From positions 2,055,501 to 2,119,500 of the forward strand of contig NZ_UGOA01000001.1 of assembly GCF_900452385.1 (NCBI RefSeq): a stretch of DNA of 64,000 nucleotides, written 5' to 3'. Both the position numbers and the translations under genes were made by a program. A model generated the notes under the pieces. That model was not told the DNA's origin, made no database searches, and saw only the letters and a program-made list of their open reading frames with translations. Source of the stretch: Legionella donaldsonii (lineage in GTDB: Bacteria; Pseudomonadota; Gammaproteobacteria; Legionellales; Legionellaceae). Position 1 is the first letter of the stretch, and each line of letters starts with the position of its first letter. Below are positions 29,801-37,959 of this stretch, piece after piece.

Positions 29801-32800
29801 CACCGTGACCGTTTGACTGGCACTGCCATCGGCTGAGGTCACAGTGAAGCTATCGGTCAGCGTTTGGCCAGCCCCTAACTGCTGGATGGCTGTTTGTGCA
29901 TTGTTCGCCGTGTAAGTCCAGACCCCATTGGCAGCCAGGGTAAAGGTACCGTAAGTGCCTGCCACAGAAGGCTGGGCGATAAAACTGGATTGCCCGGCAT
30001 CGACATCGGCAATGGTCAAGGTACCGCTGCTGCTCAGGTTATTGTTGGCAACATTCGCATCTTCAGTCACCGTACCGGTAGACACCCCGGCAATTACCGG
30101 GACATCATTGGTGCCCTGGATCGTCACCGTGACCGTTTGACTGGCACTGCCATCGGCTGAGGTCGCAGTAAAGCTATCAGTCAACGTTTGGCCAGCCCCT
30201 AACTGCTGGATGGCTGTTTGTGCATTGTTCGCCGTGTACGTCCAGACCCCATTGGCAGCCAGGGTAAAGGTACCGTAGGTGCCTGCCACAGAAGGCTGGG
30301 CGATAAAACTGGATTGGCCGGCATCCACATCGGCAATGGTCAACGTACCGCTGCTGCTCAGATTGGCATTTATTACATTCGCATCTTCGGTGACTGTCCC
30401 GGTAGACACCCCGGCAATTACCGGGACATCATTGGTGCCCTGGATCGTCACCGTGACCGTTTGACTGGCACTGCCATCGGCTGAGGTCGCAGTAAAGCTA
30501 TCAGTCAACGTTTGGCCAGCCCCTAACTGCTGGATGGCTGTTTGTGCATTGTTCGCCGTGTACGTCCAGACCCCATTGGCGGCCAGGGTAAAGGTACCGT
30601 AGGTGCCTGCCACAGAAGGCTGGGCGATAAAACTGGATTGCCCGGCATCCACATCGGCAATGGTCAACGTACCGCCACTGCTCAGATTGGCATTTATTAC
30701 ATTCGCATCTTCGGTGACTGTCCCGGTAGACACCCCGGCAATTACCGGGACATCATTGGTGCCCTGGATGGTCACAGTGACCGTTTGACTGGCACTGCCA
30801 TCGGCTGAGGTCGCAGTAAAGCTATCGGTCAGCGTTTGGCCAGCCCCTAATTGCTGGATGGCTGTTTGTGCATTGTTCGCCGTGTAAGTCCAGACCCCAT
30901 TGGCAGCCAGGGTAAAGGTACCGTAAGTGCCTGCCACAGAAGGCTGGGCGATGAAACTGGATTGCCCGGCATCCACATCGGCAATGCTGAGCGTACCGCC
31001 GCTGCTCAGGTTATTGTTGGCAACATTCACATCTTCGGTGACCACAGCAGTCGCAACACCGCCGATCTCTGGTACATCATTCGTCCCGGTAATCGTCACC
31101 GTGACCGTTTGACTGGCACTGCCATCGGCTGAGGTCGCAGTAAAGCTATCCGTCAACGTTTGGCCAGCCCCTAATTGCTGGATGGCCGTTTGTGCATTGT
31201 TCGCCGTGTACGTCCAGACCCCATCGGCAGCCAGGGTAAAGGTACCGTAGGTGCCTGCCACAGAAGGCTGGGCGATAAAACTGGATTGGCCGGCATCCAC
31301 ATCGGCAATGGTCAAAGTACCGCCACTGCTCAGATTGGCATTTATTACATTCGCATCTTCGGTGACTGTCCCGGTAGACACCCCGGCAATTACCGGGACA
31401 TCATTGGTGCCCTGGATCGTCACCGTGACCGTTTGACTGGCACTGCCATCGGCTGAGGTCACAGTGAAGCTATCGGTCAGCGTTTGGCCAGCCCCTAACT
31501 GCTGGATGGCTGTTTGTGCATTGTTCGCCGTGTAAGTCCAGACCCCATTGGCAGCCAGGGTAAAGGTACCGTAAGTGCCTGCCACAGAAGGCTGGGCGAT
31601 AAAACTGGATTGCCCGGCATCGACATCGGCAATGGTCAAGGTACCGCTGCTGCTCAGGTTATTGTTGGCAACATTCGCATCTTCAGTCACCGTACCGGTA
31701 GACACCCCGGCAATTACCGGGACATCATTGGTGCCCTGGATCGTCACCGTGACCGTTTGACTGGCACTGCCATCGGCTGAGGTCGCAGTAAAGCTATCAG
31801 TCAACGTTTGGCCAGCCCCTAACTGCTGGATGGCTGTTTGTGCATTGTTCGCCGTGTAAGTCCAGACCCCATTGGCGGCCAGGGTAAAGGTACCGTAGGT
31901 GCCTGCCACAGAAGGCTGGGCGATAAAACTGGATTGCCCGGCATCGACATCGGCAATGGTCAAGGTACCGCTGCTGCTCAGGTTATTGTTGGCAACATTC
32001 GCATCTTCAGTCACCGTACCGGTAGACACCCCGGCAATTACCGGGACATCATTGGTGCCCTGGATGGTCACAGTGACCGTTTGACTGGCACTGCCATCGG
32101 CTGAGGTCGCAGTAAAGCTATCAGTCAACGTTTGGCCAGCCCCTAACTGCTGGATGGCTGTTTGTGCATTGTTCGCCGTGTACGTCCAGACCCCATTGGC
32201 AGCCAGGGTAAAGGTACCGTAAGTGCCTGCCACAGAAGGCTGGGCGATAAAACTGGATTGGCCGGCATCGACATCGGCAATGGTCAAGGTACCGCTGCTG
32301 CTCAGGTTATTGTTGGCAACATTCGCATCTTCAGTCACCGTACCGGTAGACACCCCGGCAATCACCGGGACATCATTGGTGCCCTGGATCGTCACCGTGA
32401 CCGTTTGACTGGCACTGCCATCGGCTGAGGTCGCAGTAAAGCTATCGGTCAGCGTTTGGCCAGCCCCTAATTGCTGGATGGCCGTTTGTGCATTGTTCAC
32501 CGTGTATGTCCAGACCCCATTGGCAGCCAGGGTAAAGGTACCGTAGGTGCCTGCCACAGAAGGCTGGGCGATAAAACTGGATTGGCCGGCATCCACATCG
32601 GCAATGGTCAACGTACCGCCACTGCTCAGATTGGCATTTATTACATTCGCATCTTCGGTGACTGTCCCGGTAGACACCCCAGCAATTATCGGGACATCAT
32701 TGGTGCCCTGGATGGTCACAGTGACCGTTTGACTGGCACTGCCATCGGCTGAGGTCGCAGTGAAGCTATCGGTCAGCGTTTGGCCAGCCCCTAACTGCTG

Positions 32801-35194
32801 GATGGCTGTTTGTGCATTGTTCGCCGTGTAAGTCCAGACCCCATCAGCAGCCAGGGTAAAGGTACCGTAAGTGCCTGCCACAGAAGGCTGGGCGATGAAA
32901 CTGGATTGCCCGGCATCGACATCGGCAATGCTGAGCGTCCCACTACTAGTCAGATTACCACTGGTGACATTGACATCTTCAGTCACCGTACCGGTAGACA
33001 CCCCGGCAATCACCGGGACATCATTGGTGCCCTGGATCGTCACCGTGACCGTTTGACTGGCACTGCCATCGGCTGAAGTCGCAGTAAAGCTATCAGTCAA
33101 CGTTTGGCCAGCCCCTAATTGCTGGATGGCCGTTTGTGCATTGTTCGCCGTGTACGTCCAGACCCCATCGGCAGCCAGGGTAAAGGTACCGTAGGTTCCT
33201 GCCACAGAAGGCTGGGCGATGAAACTGGATTGCCCGGCATCGACATCGGCAATGCTGAGCGTACCGCCGCTGCTCAAGTTATTGTTGGCAACATTCACAT
33301 CTTCGGTGACCACAGCAGTCGCAACACCGCCGATCTCTGGTACATCATTCGTCCCGGTAATCGTCACCGTGACCGTTTGACTGGCACTGCCATCGGCTGA
33401 GGTCGCAGTAAAGCTATCAGTCAACGTTTGGCCAGCCCCTAACTGCTGGATGGCTGTTTGTGCATTGTTCGCCGTGTACGTCCAGACCCCATTGGCAGCC
33501 AGGGTAAAGGTACCGTAGGTGCCTGCCACAGAAGGCTGGGCGATAAAACTGGATTGGCCGGCATCGACATCGGCAATGCTGAGCGTCCCACTACTAGTCA
33601 GATTACCACTGGTGACATTGACATCTTCAGTCACCGTACCGGTAGACACCCCGGCAATCACCGGGACATCATTGGTGCCCTGGATCGTCACCGTGACCGT
33701 TTGACTGGCACTGCCATCGGCTGAAGTCGCAGTAAAGCTATCAGTCAACGTTTGGCCAGCCCCTAATTGCTGGATGGCCGTTTGTGCATTGTTCGCCGTG
33801 TACGTCCAGACCCCATCGGCAGCCAGGGTAAAGGTACCGTAGGTTCCTGCCACAGAAGGCTGGGCGATGAAACTGGATTGCCCGGCATCGACATCGGCAA
33901 TGCTGAGCGTACCGCCGCTGCTCAAGTTATTGTTGGCAACATTCACATCTTCGGTGACCACAGCAGTCGCAACACCGCCGATCTCTGGTACATCATTCGT
34001 CCCGGTAATCGTCACCGTGACCGTTTGACTGGCACTGCCATCGGCTGAGGTCGCAGTAAAGCTATCAGTCAACGTTTGGCCAGCCCCTAACTGCTGGATG
34101 GCTGTTTGTGCATTGTTCGCCGTGTACGTCCAGACCCCATTGGCAGCCAGGGTAAAGGTACCGTAGGTGCCTGCCACAGAAGGCTGGGCGATAAAACTGG
34201 ATTGGCCGGCATCGACATCGGCAATGCTGAGCGTACCGCCGCTGCTCAGGTTATTGTTGGCAACATTCACATCTTCGGTGACCACAGCAGTCGCAACACC
34301 GCCGATCTCTGGTACATCATTCGTCCCGGTAATCGTCACCGTGACCGTTTGACTGGCACTGCCATCGGCCGAGGTCGCAGTAAAGCTATCCGTCAACGTT
34401 TGGCCAGCCCCTAATTGCTGGATGGCCGTTTGTGCATTGTTCGCCGTGTACGTCCAGACCCCATCGGCAGCCAGGGTAAAGGTACCGTAGGTGCCTGCCA
34501 CAGAAGGCTGGGCAATAAAACTGGATTGCCCGGCATCCACATCGGCAATGGTCAACGTACCGCCGCTGGCCAGATTGGCATTTATTACATTCGCATCTTC
34601 GGTGACCGCAGCAGTCGCAACACCGCCGACCTGCGGTACACCATTGATCCCTGTAATGGAAGTTATATTTCCCGCAGCGGCATCGACTTCGGCTAGAATA
34701 GCTTTTTGGCCTGGTGGTAAAAGAATATTTGGAATTTCTGTTCCATTTGCCTCTTGGGTATTGGCGCTAAAAGTATCAAATCCAGCTGCCACACTTCCAA
34801 TTCCGTAGGAAGGCTCATAGACAAAGATACTGCCACCACTACCTAAAACAGGCCCTTCCCCTGCTGCAGTTGCTTCAAGCGCTTCAAGTAAAGCTACCGG
34901 ATCAATGCCATTATCAACTGCTTTTTGTAGCAAATTTTCAATATCTTCTTGAGAGCTCTGTGAAATATTTTTTAGTAGTGGAGAAATGCCATCCAAATTA
35001 AAAGGGGTATTTACTGCGAGTTTAATATCCCCTAATTCAGTGGCATGAAGAAGTGCATCACCGCTCAATAAGAATAGCTGCTCTCCTTTCATTACTTGGG
35101 TGCCATTCTTTGCGATGGATAGCTGGCCACTCGCGTTACTTTTAATTAATAGTCCGTTAAGAGAATCAACAATCCCAGGTATCGTTTTACTCAT
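23867..35194 (-). CDS. Giant LapA-like adhesin with 25 VCBS repeats
   Basis: A type I-secreted surface adhesin of about 3775 residues. I set the start at ATG 35194 because the N-terminus then aligns with the second adhesin (MSKTIPGIVDSLNG beside MNKDIPMVVDALNG) and both have a GGGATG ribosome site at the same place; an ATG at 35236 has none. Residues 1-115 form the retention module, with the LapG site TAAG at 109-112. Residues 188-2887 are 25 VCBS repeats of 108 residues. A cadherin-like domain follows, then a PA14-like domain (about 3005-3155), further Ca-binding-type beta domains and a C-terminal secretion region (last 150 residues). There is no Sec signal, as expected. Classical RTX nonapeptides are not evident. 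The gene follows lapD by 145 nt. Confidence 0.92.
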   Translation of the reverse strand: MSKTIPGIVDSLNGLLIKSNASGQLSIAKNGTQVMKGEQLFLLSGDALLHATELGDIKLAVNTPFNLDGISPLLKNISQSSQEDIENLLQKAVDNGIDPVALLEALEATAAGEGPVLGSGGSIFVYEPSYGIGSVAAGFDTFSANTQEANGTEIPNILLPPGQKAILAEVDAAAGNITSITGINGVPQVGGVATAAVTEDANVINANLASGGTLTIADVDAGQSSFIAQPSVAGTYGTFTLAADGVWTYTANNAQTAIQQLGAGQTLTDSFTATSADGSASQTVTVTITGTNDVPEIGGVATAVVTEDVNVANNNLSSGGTLSIADVDAGQSSFIAQPSVAGTYGTFTLAANGVWTYTANNAQTAIQQLGAGQTLTDSFTATSADGSASQTVTVTITGTNDVPEIGGVATAVVTEDVNVANNNLSSGGTLSIADVDAGQSSFIAQPSVAGTYGTFTLAADGVWTYTANNAQTAIQQLGAGQTLTDSFTATSADGSASQTVTVTIQGTNDVPVIAGVSTGTVTEDVNVTSGNLTSSGTLSIADVDAGQSSFIAQPSVAGTYGTFTLAANGVWTYTANNAQTAIQQLGAGQTLTDSFTATSADGSASQTVTVTITGTNDVPEIGGVATAVVTEDVNVANNNLSSGGTLSIADVDAGQSSFIAQPSVAGTYGTFTLAADGVWTYTANNAQTAIQQLGAGQTLTDSFTATSADGSASQTVTVTIQGTNDVPVIAGVSTGTVTEDVNVTSGNLTSSGTLSIADVDAGQSSFIAQPSVAGTYGTFTLAADGVWTYTANNAQTAIQQLGAGQTLTDSFTATSADGSASQTVTVTIQGTNDVPIIAGVSTGTVTEDANVINANLSSGGTLTIADVDAGQSSFIAQPSVAGTYGTFTLAANGVWTYTVNNAQTAIQQLGAGQTLTDSFTATSADGSASQTVTVTIQGTNDVPVIAGVSTGTVTEDANVANNNLSSSGTLTIADVDAGQSSFIAQPSVAGTYGTFTLAANGVWTYTANNAQTAIQQLGAGQTLTDSFTATSADGSASQTVTVTIQGTNDVPVIAGVSTGTVTEDANVANNNLSSSGTLTIADVDAGQSSFIAQPSVAGTYGTFTLAANGVWTYTANNAQTAIQQLGAGQTLTDSFTATSADGSASQTVTVTIQGTNDVPVIAGVSTGTVTEDANVANNNLSSSGTLTIADVDAGQSSFIAQPSVAGTYGTFTLAANGVWTYTANNAQTAIQQLGAGQTLTDSFTVTSADGSASQTVTVTIQGTNDVPVIAGVSTGTVTEDANVINANLSSGGTLTIADVDAGQSSFIAQPSVAGTYGTFTLAADGVWTYTANNAQTAIQQLGAGQTLTDSFTATSADGSASQTVTVTITGTNDVPEIGGVATAVVTEDVNVANNNLSSGGTLSIADVDAGQSSFIAQPSVAGTYGTFTLAANGVWTYTANNAQTAIQQLGAGQTLTDSFTATSADGSASQTVTVTIQGTNDVPVIAGVSTGTVTEDANVINANLSSGGTLTIADVDAGQSSFIAQPSVAGTYGTFTLAANGVWTYTANNAQTAIQQLGAGQTLTDSFTATSADGSASQTVTVTIQGTNDVPVIAGVSTGTVTEDANVINANLSSSGTLTIADVDAGQSSFIAQPSVAGTYGTFTLAANGVWTYTANNAQTAIQQLGAGQTLTDSFTATSADGSASQTVTVTIQGTNDVPVIAGVSTGTVTEDANVANNNLSSSGTLTIADVDAGQSSFIAQPSVAGTYGTFTLAANGVWTYTANNAQTAIQQLGAGQTLTDSFTVTSADGSASQTVTVTIQGTNDVPVIAGVSTSTVTEDANVINVNLSSGGTLTIADVDAGQSSFIAQPSVAGTYGTFTLAANGVWTYTANNAQTAIQQLGAGQTLTDSFTATSADGSASQTVTVTIQGTNDVPVIAGVSTGTVTEDANVANNNLSSSGTLTIADVDAGQSSFIAQPSVAGTYGTFTLAANGVWTYTANNAQTTIQQLGAGQTLTDSFTAKSLDGTATQLVTVTIQGTNDVPVIAGVSTGTVTEDTALTSGNLTKSGTLTIADVDAGQSSFIAQPSVAGTYGTFTLATNGVWTYTANNAQTAIQQLGAGQTLTDSFTAKSLDGTATQLVTVTIQGTNDVPVIAGVSTGTVTEDIALTSGNLTKSGTLTIADVDAGQSSFIAQPSVAGTYGTFTLATNGVWTYTANNAQTTIQQLGAGQTLTDSFTATSADGSASQTVTVTIQGTNDVPVIAGVSTGTVTEDIALTSGNLTKSGTLTIADVDAGQSSFIAQPSVAGTYGTFTLATNGVWTYTANNAQTAIQQLGAGQTLTDSFTAKSLDGTATQLVTVTIQGTNDVPVIAGVSTGTVTEDTALTSGNLTKSGTLTIADVDAGQSSFIAQPSVAGTYGTFTLATNGVWTYTANNAQTAIQQLGAGQTLTDSFTAKSLDGTATQLVTVTIQGTNDVPVIAGVSTGTVTEDIALTSGNLTKSGTLTIADVDAGQSSFIAQPSVAGTYGTFTLATNGVWTYTANNAQTAIQQLGAGQTLTDSFTATSADGSASQTVTVTIQGTNDVPVIAGVSTGTVTEDIALTNGNLTKSGTLTIADVDAGQSSFIAQPSVAGTYGTFTLAANGVWTYTANNAQTTIQQLGAGQTLTDSFTATSADGSASQTVTVTIQGTNDVPVIAGVSTGTVTEDTALTSGNLTKSGTLTIADVDAGQSSFIAQPSVAGTYGTFTLAANGVWTYTANNAQTAIQQLGAGQTLTDSFTAKSLDGTATQLVTVTIQGTNDVPVIAGVSTGTVTEDVNVTSGNLTSSGTLTIADVDAGQSSFIAQPSVAGTYGTFTLAANGVWTYTANNAQTAIQQLKVGQSLTDSFTAKSFDGTATKVVTVTIQGTNEVPILTNDTKTGNEDTIITGNVLSNDQDSDGGVLTVTAFSINNTSYAAGATATIAGVGTLSIGANGAYSFTPVANWSGSAPSITYTVSDGQGGSATASLQLNVTAVADVPTLGLTTPTSSIPIGTGLIKETWINNILGLTTNGAGATPSTLQAVIEATLLNPSSTTSIQNVQQPGTNDVATGTASKISGLIYLEAGHTYTFSGSGDDSIRIVVGNNVVAQATWGGSQGVFSGNFVPTTTGYYLLSIYHNNSDGPGNYDVNLRDNGGAIKDLSSANFKLYQDVDDVHGVNLRLSELKPDGFYQAYSYNEGSEDTSIPLSRINAALVDTDGSEILAIKLGNIPVGAVLSDGTHTFTSTVGNTSVDITGWNINALTILPPLNFNGNFSLQVTATATETSNGAQESSTVNINVTVYPVDDVPVANIADGITQNIAGAQIDGVLADMGGESQGGVINLNGTPLEGLTSGRVDITYNISGSTITAMAGSNVVFVLSADGPDGTYNFTLLQPLDPINIAYTPTVSGSGNASAYYVNSASGALSASAGDWEMKITASGGNGNVILNSNGLGVTGGAGNTVVNRGEKLTFDFDNTGLDGVANNATGMTLDLIATGSVDVSYKWTAYYTDGTTATGTAILPDGTTASIDIPVTANKYLDRVELENNSSSSSANNKHFRVSGVEFDIEGDKTTDLPFQFTATDGDGDSISGNFTVTVTSDPLNLNLFDFSNEHEKVLSNNSENLLIPEDLSHMGTVAGGHGIDTVKFNENNMGLSTNEIKEHFGHGGWEVIDMAGAGKNDVHLDLDAALKLAHNSDLSVEVNGVTYDHVLKIRGDGDGQQHDTVNIEKTSTQTWNELGNVDAAHGGGKLFEFSNGAEVAHVQVVGVTPTAALPEIPPPTTVA
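26534..34633 (-). repeat. 25 tandem 324-bp VCBS repeats
   Basis: Exactly 25 x 324 = 8100 bp, in frame, with no indel. Each 108-residue unit runs from the residue after NDVP to the next NDVP or NEVP and contains TLTIADVDAGQSSFIAQPSV and the VWTYTANNAQ core. Linker variants (ANVANNN, ANVINAN, VNVTSGN, TALTSGN) define subfamilies. Two sampled 60-nt lines are 52 and 58 percent GC, well above the flanks. Confidence 0.95.
34859..34870 (-). other. Predicted LapG cleavage site in the giant adhesin
   Basis: Encodes T-A-A-G, residues 109-112 from the ATG at 35194, at the end of the retention module in the context LEATAAGEGP. LapG-type proteases cut between the two alanines. Confidence 0.75.
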
Positions 35195-35339
35195 CTCTAA
35201 CATCCCCAAAACTGGACATTTTTTCTGGGTCGTCATGAACCAGTTAGCATTAAGTACAGTACTACTTACCTTTATCTCATCTTACAAGTATAGCTTCAAT
35301 ATTAGTGCAATTTTTAAACTATTTAAATCTTATTTGTAA

Positions 35340-37259
35340 TTATTTGGTTAAGAAGGGTTCAACATCGCTGAGATAACATCCTTGGCCCCATTTTAGATGT
35401 ATATTGTTTATTGCTTGCCACTGTGTTTCTGTTTCTATTTGTGTTGCAATAACTTGAATATCTAAGGTACAAGCCATTTCATTGAAATAATGAAGTAAAA
35501 ACTGTTTGTTTTGGTTTTCGGCCAGGTCATAGGTTAAGCTACCATGCAATTTTAGGTAAGTAATAGGTAGCTCACTTAGGTAATGCATTGGCGAAAAATG
35601 AATTCCAGCTTGATCAACACCTACTTTTATATGTAATTTTTGTAACAGCTTTACAAAAGACATCACTTTTTCAAAATGTACTAATACAAACTGTTCATTA
35701 AATTCAATAAAGAGATTACTACGTGACTCAATTGAGAGAGTTTCAAGTTTTTTAATATAATCAGTCCGATGATCTTCATTTGTTACTGTCTCTTGAGTCA
35801 AATTTAATGCAATTTTTGTATGGCTTAAAAGATCGGCAGCAATAATTTTTGTTAAAACAAACTGATCTATTAAATAAGCAATTCCTGCTTTTTCGGCGAT
35901 GGGTATGAAATAACCAGCAAATACCTGCTGTCCCTGCTCATTAATGCGGACAAACAATTCCTGATGATAATTTTCTCTGCTAGAAGTGACCCATTGAGAA
36001 AAAAGAGATATTCTGCCTTCAGATATGGCAGCCATGATACCCTTGCTATCAAGATTTATTTTATAGGGTATAGCTATGTTAGCATCAAACGCTATCCCTT
36101 TAGCTTCTTCCCTTGCTTTTTTTAGTACCAAATCAGTTTCAGTAAGCAACGTGCTAACAGACTGATGCAAAGAGTAAGAAGCAGCTGCAATAAATACGTT
36201 GCATACACTGTTATTAAATAATTTACGAACACTGAGATTAAACTCATTACAACGCTTTATAAATAAATCTGGATCATTTTCTCTAACAAGCAAACCAAAA
36301 TTACTACCACTAATTCTTGCCATACAGATAATCATTGCGGAGGGCCAAAAATTTACACAGGCCTTTGCTACATCCTGAATAATTTTATCTCCTGCCTGAT
36401 ACCCTTGTTTTTTATTTAATGGTTCTAAGCCATCAATGGCCAGGATTACAAGAAAACCTGGTGTAAACTCTTCTTCATTACTTAGTAATGCCGTTGTTTG
36501 TTGCAAAAAATAACGTCGATTACCTAAATCAGTTAACGGGTCTTGAAAAGACTGATGGCGTAACATTTCCAATTGTTGCATCTGTTCTTGAAATAATCGC
36601 TTAATACGCATCACCATTTGATTCATAGCAAGAGTAACTTTTTTTAATTCCGGTGTTTTGGGGATAATAGTTTCAACAGGAAATTCCCCTTCACAAATGG
36701 CATTCGCCTGATCCCTCACTCGTTTTAAAGGTTTCAGCAGCCATTGAATGAATAAATAAACAATTAACAGCGAAATCAGTGCAAATAAAAGATACCAATA
36801 AACCAGTTCCACCGCATTATGCCAGAGCGCGTTAAAGGCATAATTACAATCACTTGCTACAAAAACTTCCCCTACCTGATTCCATCCTCGCATCACAACA
36901 GAGGATTGGACAGAAGCTGGCCATTTAATCAGCTGAATAAACCATGAAGGAACTTCCTGTTCTTTTGGAGAGGAATAACGCGATACCAATAACTCGCCAT
37001 TTAGATCGCGAATTTCAATCAAAGCAAAATACCCTCGATCAAAGACTGCTTCAACCATCGAAAGCATGAGTGCTTTATCTTTACTATTTAAAGCTTGAGA
37101 TAAAGACAAACCGAGAGAGGTTGCAGTATCTTGTGCATTACTATTCATCTGTTGGATGAAATAGTTACGCTCATTATTTAAAGTAATCAAATAGGTGCCA
37201 ATAAAAATTAACATTAATAAACTAAGCACACCCAAAGCCATCTTCTTGGTTAATGTCAT
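35340..37259 (-). CDS. lapD: LapD-like c-di-GMP receptor with degenerate GGDEF and EAL domains
   Basis: A 639-residue inner membrane signal protein. ATG 37259 is preferred, with AAAGG 8 nt upstream; the in-frame GTG at 37268 overlaps that site. The order is: membrane helix (about 6-26), periplasmic LapD/MoxY-type domain to about 155 containing GWNQVGEVFVASDC, second helix, HAMP, GGDEF domain (about 240-400) and EAL domain (about 405-635). The catalytic motifs are lost: SGSNF replaces GGDEF, SLFSQW replaces E-A-L-x-R, and DQAG replaces the DDFG loop. It should therefore bind c-di-GMP but neither make nor break it. LapD of Pseudomonas fluorescens works this way, sequestering LapG when c-di-GMP is high. 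It begins 1 nt after the lapG stop. Confidence 0.92.
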   Translation of the reverse strand: MTLTKKMALGVLSLLMLIFIGTYLITLNNERNYFIQQMNSNAQDTATSLGLSLSQALNSKDKALMLSMVEAVFDRGYFALIEIRDLNGELLVSRYSSPKEQEVPSWFIQLIKWPASVQSSVVMRGWNQVGEVFVASDCNYAFNALWHNAVELVYWYLLFALISLLIVYLFIQWLLKPLKRVRDQANAICEGEFPVETIIPKTPELKKVTLAMNQMVMRIKRLFQEQMQQLEMLRHQSFQDPLTDLGNRRYFLQQTTALLSNEEEFTPGFLVILAIDGLEPLNKKQGYQAGDKIIQDVAKACVNFWPSAMIICMARISGSNFGLLVRENDPDLFIKRCNEFNLSVRKLFNNSVCNVFIAAASYSLHQSVSTLLTETDLVLKKAREEAKGIAFDANIAIPYKINLDSKGIMAAISEGRISLFSQWVTSSRENYHQELFVRINEQGQQVFAGYFIPIAEKAGIAYLIDQFVLTKIIAADLLSHTKIALNLTQETVTNEDHRTDYIKKLETLSIESRSNLFIEFNEQFVLVHFEKVMSFVKLLQKLHIKVGVDQAGIHFSPMHYLSELPITYLKLHGSLTYDLAENQNKQFLLHYFNEMACTLDIQVIATQIETETQWQAINNIHLKWGQGCYLSDVEPFLTK

Positions 37260-37260
37260 G

Positions 37261-37959
37261 CTAATCACCTTTTTTTTGCATTCTTCCTATCAGATCCCGC
37301 CATTTAGATAATCGTGCTGAATCCCCCAATGGCTTATCGTTTCCTCGTTGTTTTGCCAACCATAATCCTTCTCCATTAAAACTATAAACAGGGATTAAAT
37401 CAGGCCTTTTTGAAGCGGGTAAAATCTTTCCCGTTAAATTATCAAGTATTAACGGTTCCAAATCGGGCTTTGCATAATAAGCCAAAACCATATGCGCTCG
37501 ATTGAACTCAACAGATTTAACATAGGTAATACGTAAAGTCTGTATAGGAACTCCTAAAGCAAGTAGTGTAAAATATTTTGCAATAGAGAAATCCTCACAA
37601 TCCCCACCACCATCGGCAATAAATTCATCGGGAGTTTTCCAATAATCAGTAGTTCCTTGATAACTCTCATCTTGTTCAAAGGTAAATTGATTAAAAAAAT
37701 CATTCACCGCTTTCAGCTTATTATTTAAAGACTGGCTACGATAATTAATTATTAGTTGTTTCCATGCTGTAAAACGGCGTTTGGCAGGATCTTTAGAGTC
37801 TTGTTGCCTCATCACAATCTCCTTATGAGAGGCAACTGAATGACTGTATTTACAAAAACTATTCTGAGGTGTAAGAAAAAAGAGTAAAAACAACAGCCCA
37901 GCCAAGGTATTAGCTACATTTTGGTTCTTTCCTGTAGGTAACCAATATTCCTTGCACAT
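37261..37959 (-). CDS. lapG: LapG-like periplasmic cysteine protease
   Basis: A 232-residue transglutaminase-like cysteine peptidase (BTLCP family). The Cys-His-Asp triad is C121 in GGGDCEDFSIAKYF, H156 in RAHMVLAYY and D173 in LILDNLTG. The spacing (35 and 17) is close to that of P. fluorescens LapG. A hydrophobic stretch at residues 19-30 serves as the export signal. It is expected to cut both adhesins of this cluster after the first Ala of TAAG, unless held by LapD. The ATG at 37959 lies inside the end of the tolC-like gene (50-nt overlap) and has AAGGAA 7 nt upstream, so the start is well supported and translation is coupled. Confidence 0.93.
   Translation of the reverse strand: MCKEYWLPTGKNQNVANTLAGLLFLLFFLTPQNSFCKYSHSVASHKEIVMRQQDSKDPAKRRFTAWKQLIINYRSQSLNNKLKAVNDFFNQFTFEQDESYQGTTDYWKTPDEFIADGGGDCEDFSIAKYFTLLALGVPIQTLRITYVKSVEFNRAHMVLAYYAKPDLEPLILDNLTGKILPASKRPDLIPVYSFNGEGLWLAKQRGNDKPLGDSARLSKWRDLIGRMQKKGD

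Noticed and set aside
26534-34633. Regular repeats considered as a CRISPR or satellite array
   Set aside because: The unit is 324 bp and in frame within a single protein; there are no short repeats with unique spacers.
26639-34808. Many long plus-strand ORFs of 60-105 codons opposite the VCBS repeats
   Set aside because: They recur with the 324-bp period and exist only because the repeat is open on the other strand; no ribosome sites and no sensible protein.
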